Position numbers and translations under genes: made by a program. Below, in pieces: positions 63,585-64,000 of a stretch of 64,000 nucleotides of DNA. This DNA comes from Sipunculus nudus (Eukaryota > Annelida > Sipuncula > Golfingiida > Sipunculidae). Position 1 is the stretch's first letter; each line of letters starts with the position of its first letter. Location: contig CM049314.1 in the NCBI GenBank assembly GCA_026874595.1, forward strand, positions 8,422,729 through 8,486,728, written 5' to 3'. The notes beneath the pieces were generated by a model, which saw only the letters and a program-made list of their open reading frames with translations, was not told the DNA's origin and ran no database searches.

Positions 63585-63656
63585 TCAGCAGGGATTAGAA
63601 TCAATGGTCCTTTTACTTCAAAGTCCAGTGTTTTAACCGCTCGACCCGTGGATGCT
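63585..63656 (-). mobile_element. tRNA-like segment on the minus strand (SINE head or tRNA pseudogene)
   Basis: Read on the minus strand, GGTCGAGCGGTT (63635-63646) matches an A box. GATTCTAATCC (63592-63602) is a B box with two changes from GGTTCGAATCC. GGACTTTGAA lies between them, as in a Ser/Leu-type anticodon arm. The stems do not pair well enough for a functional tRNA. The sequence continues without a gene towards 63400, so a tRNA-derived SINE is likely. I found no A-tail or target-site duplication. Confidence 0.5.
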
Positions 63657-64000
63657 TCCTTACATCAACAGGAGGTTGATTTATTGACGATCACCAGAAA
63701 GCTGATACTGCTACTATGAAAGGTGTATTAAATTCATATTTGTGTTAGATGACTGATTTACTTGCTCAGCGACAGCTGCCTGTGTTTGGTGTAGCCCTAG
63801 CTCCTCTATTAACACCCGGCGAGGAGGAGGATTATTAAATCCCTCTGCAAAGCTCACCTGAAAGGCTTCAAGTCCTTATTACACATAAAGAAAATACCTG
63901 TCAATGTGTCAGTTACAAAGAGGACAACAATCTCAGATAACCCATTAAACCTATTAAAATCTCATCAACTTTTACAAATACTGATTAAGTTTTTCTGCCT
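63657..64000. other. Window end, nothing recognised
   Basis: No gene or repeat identified. Confidence 0.4.

Noticed and set aside
1-64000. Bacterial-type systems (CRISPR, operons, defence islands)
   Set aside because: The split GPCR gene with GT-AG intron, AATAAA signals, SINE and MITEs show animal nuclear DNA. The tandem arrays lack the repeat-spacer pattern of CRISPR.

Overview
The window is AT-rich animal nuclear DNA. It holds one confidently recognisable protein-coding gene, with a long intron and repeat-rich flanks. The gene encodes a class A biogenic-amine GPCR, most like the serotonin 5-HT2 group. The organism is probably a lophotrochozoan, most likely a bivalve mollusc. That rests on an invertebrate-style 5-HT2 receptor with a roughly 400-residue third intracellular loop, on GGACGG runs followed by a TATAGCTCAGATGA hairpin, and on short-unit tandem arrays flanked by hairpins, as in bivalve Helitron-like non-autonomous elements. 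This is inference, not proof.

Layout. 1-632 is the end of a dispersed repeat. 633-6800 is upstream non-coding DNA with a GA microsatellite. 6799-7083 is the probable 5' leader with three short upstream ORFs. Exon 1 (7084-7621) encodes the N-terminus, TM1 and TM2. A 28,191-nt GT-AG intron (7622-35812) follows. It contains a pogo-type MITE, a 278-bp tandem-repeat element, a tRNA-derived SINE with near-perfect target-site duplications and several small tandem duplications. Exon 2 (35813-37752) encodes TM3 through the stop codon, with polyadenylation signals 156-207 nt downstream. Joined at phase 1, the two exons give 825 codons plus a stop.

From 37.9 kb to the end I find no convincing gene. This part holds a Helentron/HINE-like element with seven ~180-bp units (40571-41945), a decayed array with three perfect IR3 nuclear-receptor palindromes (42460-43632), a TIR MITE (46291-46540), a 36-bp minisatellite (47172-48235), a 1.8-kb TIR element (50521-52343), a second copy of the intronic 278-bp element (55847-56870) and a tRNA-like minus-strand segment (63585-63656). 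Two minus-strand open frames (54393-54798 and 60242-60451) are kept only as weak candidates.

The most notable signals beyond the gene are in the repeats. The two copies of the 278-bp element preserve a 5' hairpin through G-T wobble changes. Both also carry a perfect DR1 nuclear-receptor site near the 3' end. Hairpins at the ends of two unrelated repeats share one architecture, including an A-G mismatch at the same place. In the gene, the exon 1 splice donor is tandemly duplicated 30 nt downstream in frame, which would allow a 10-residue insertion in the first extracellular loop.
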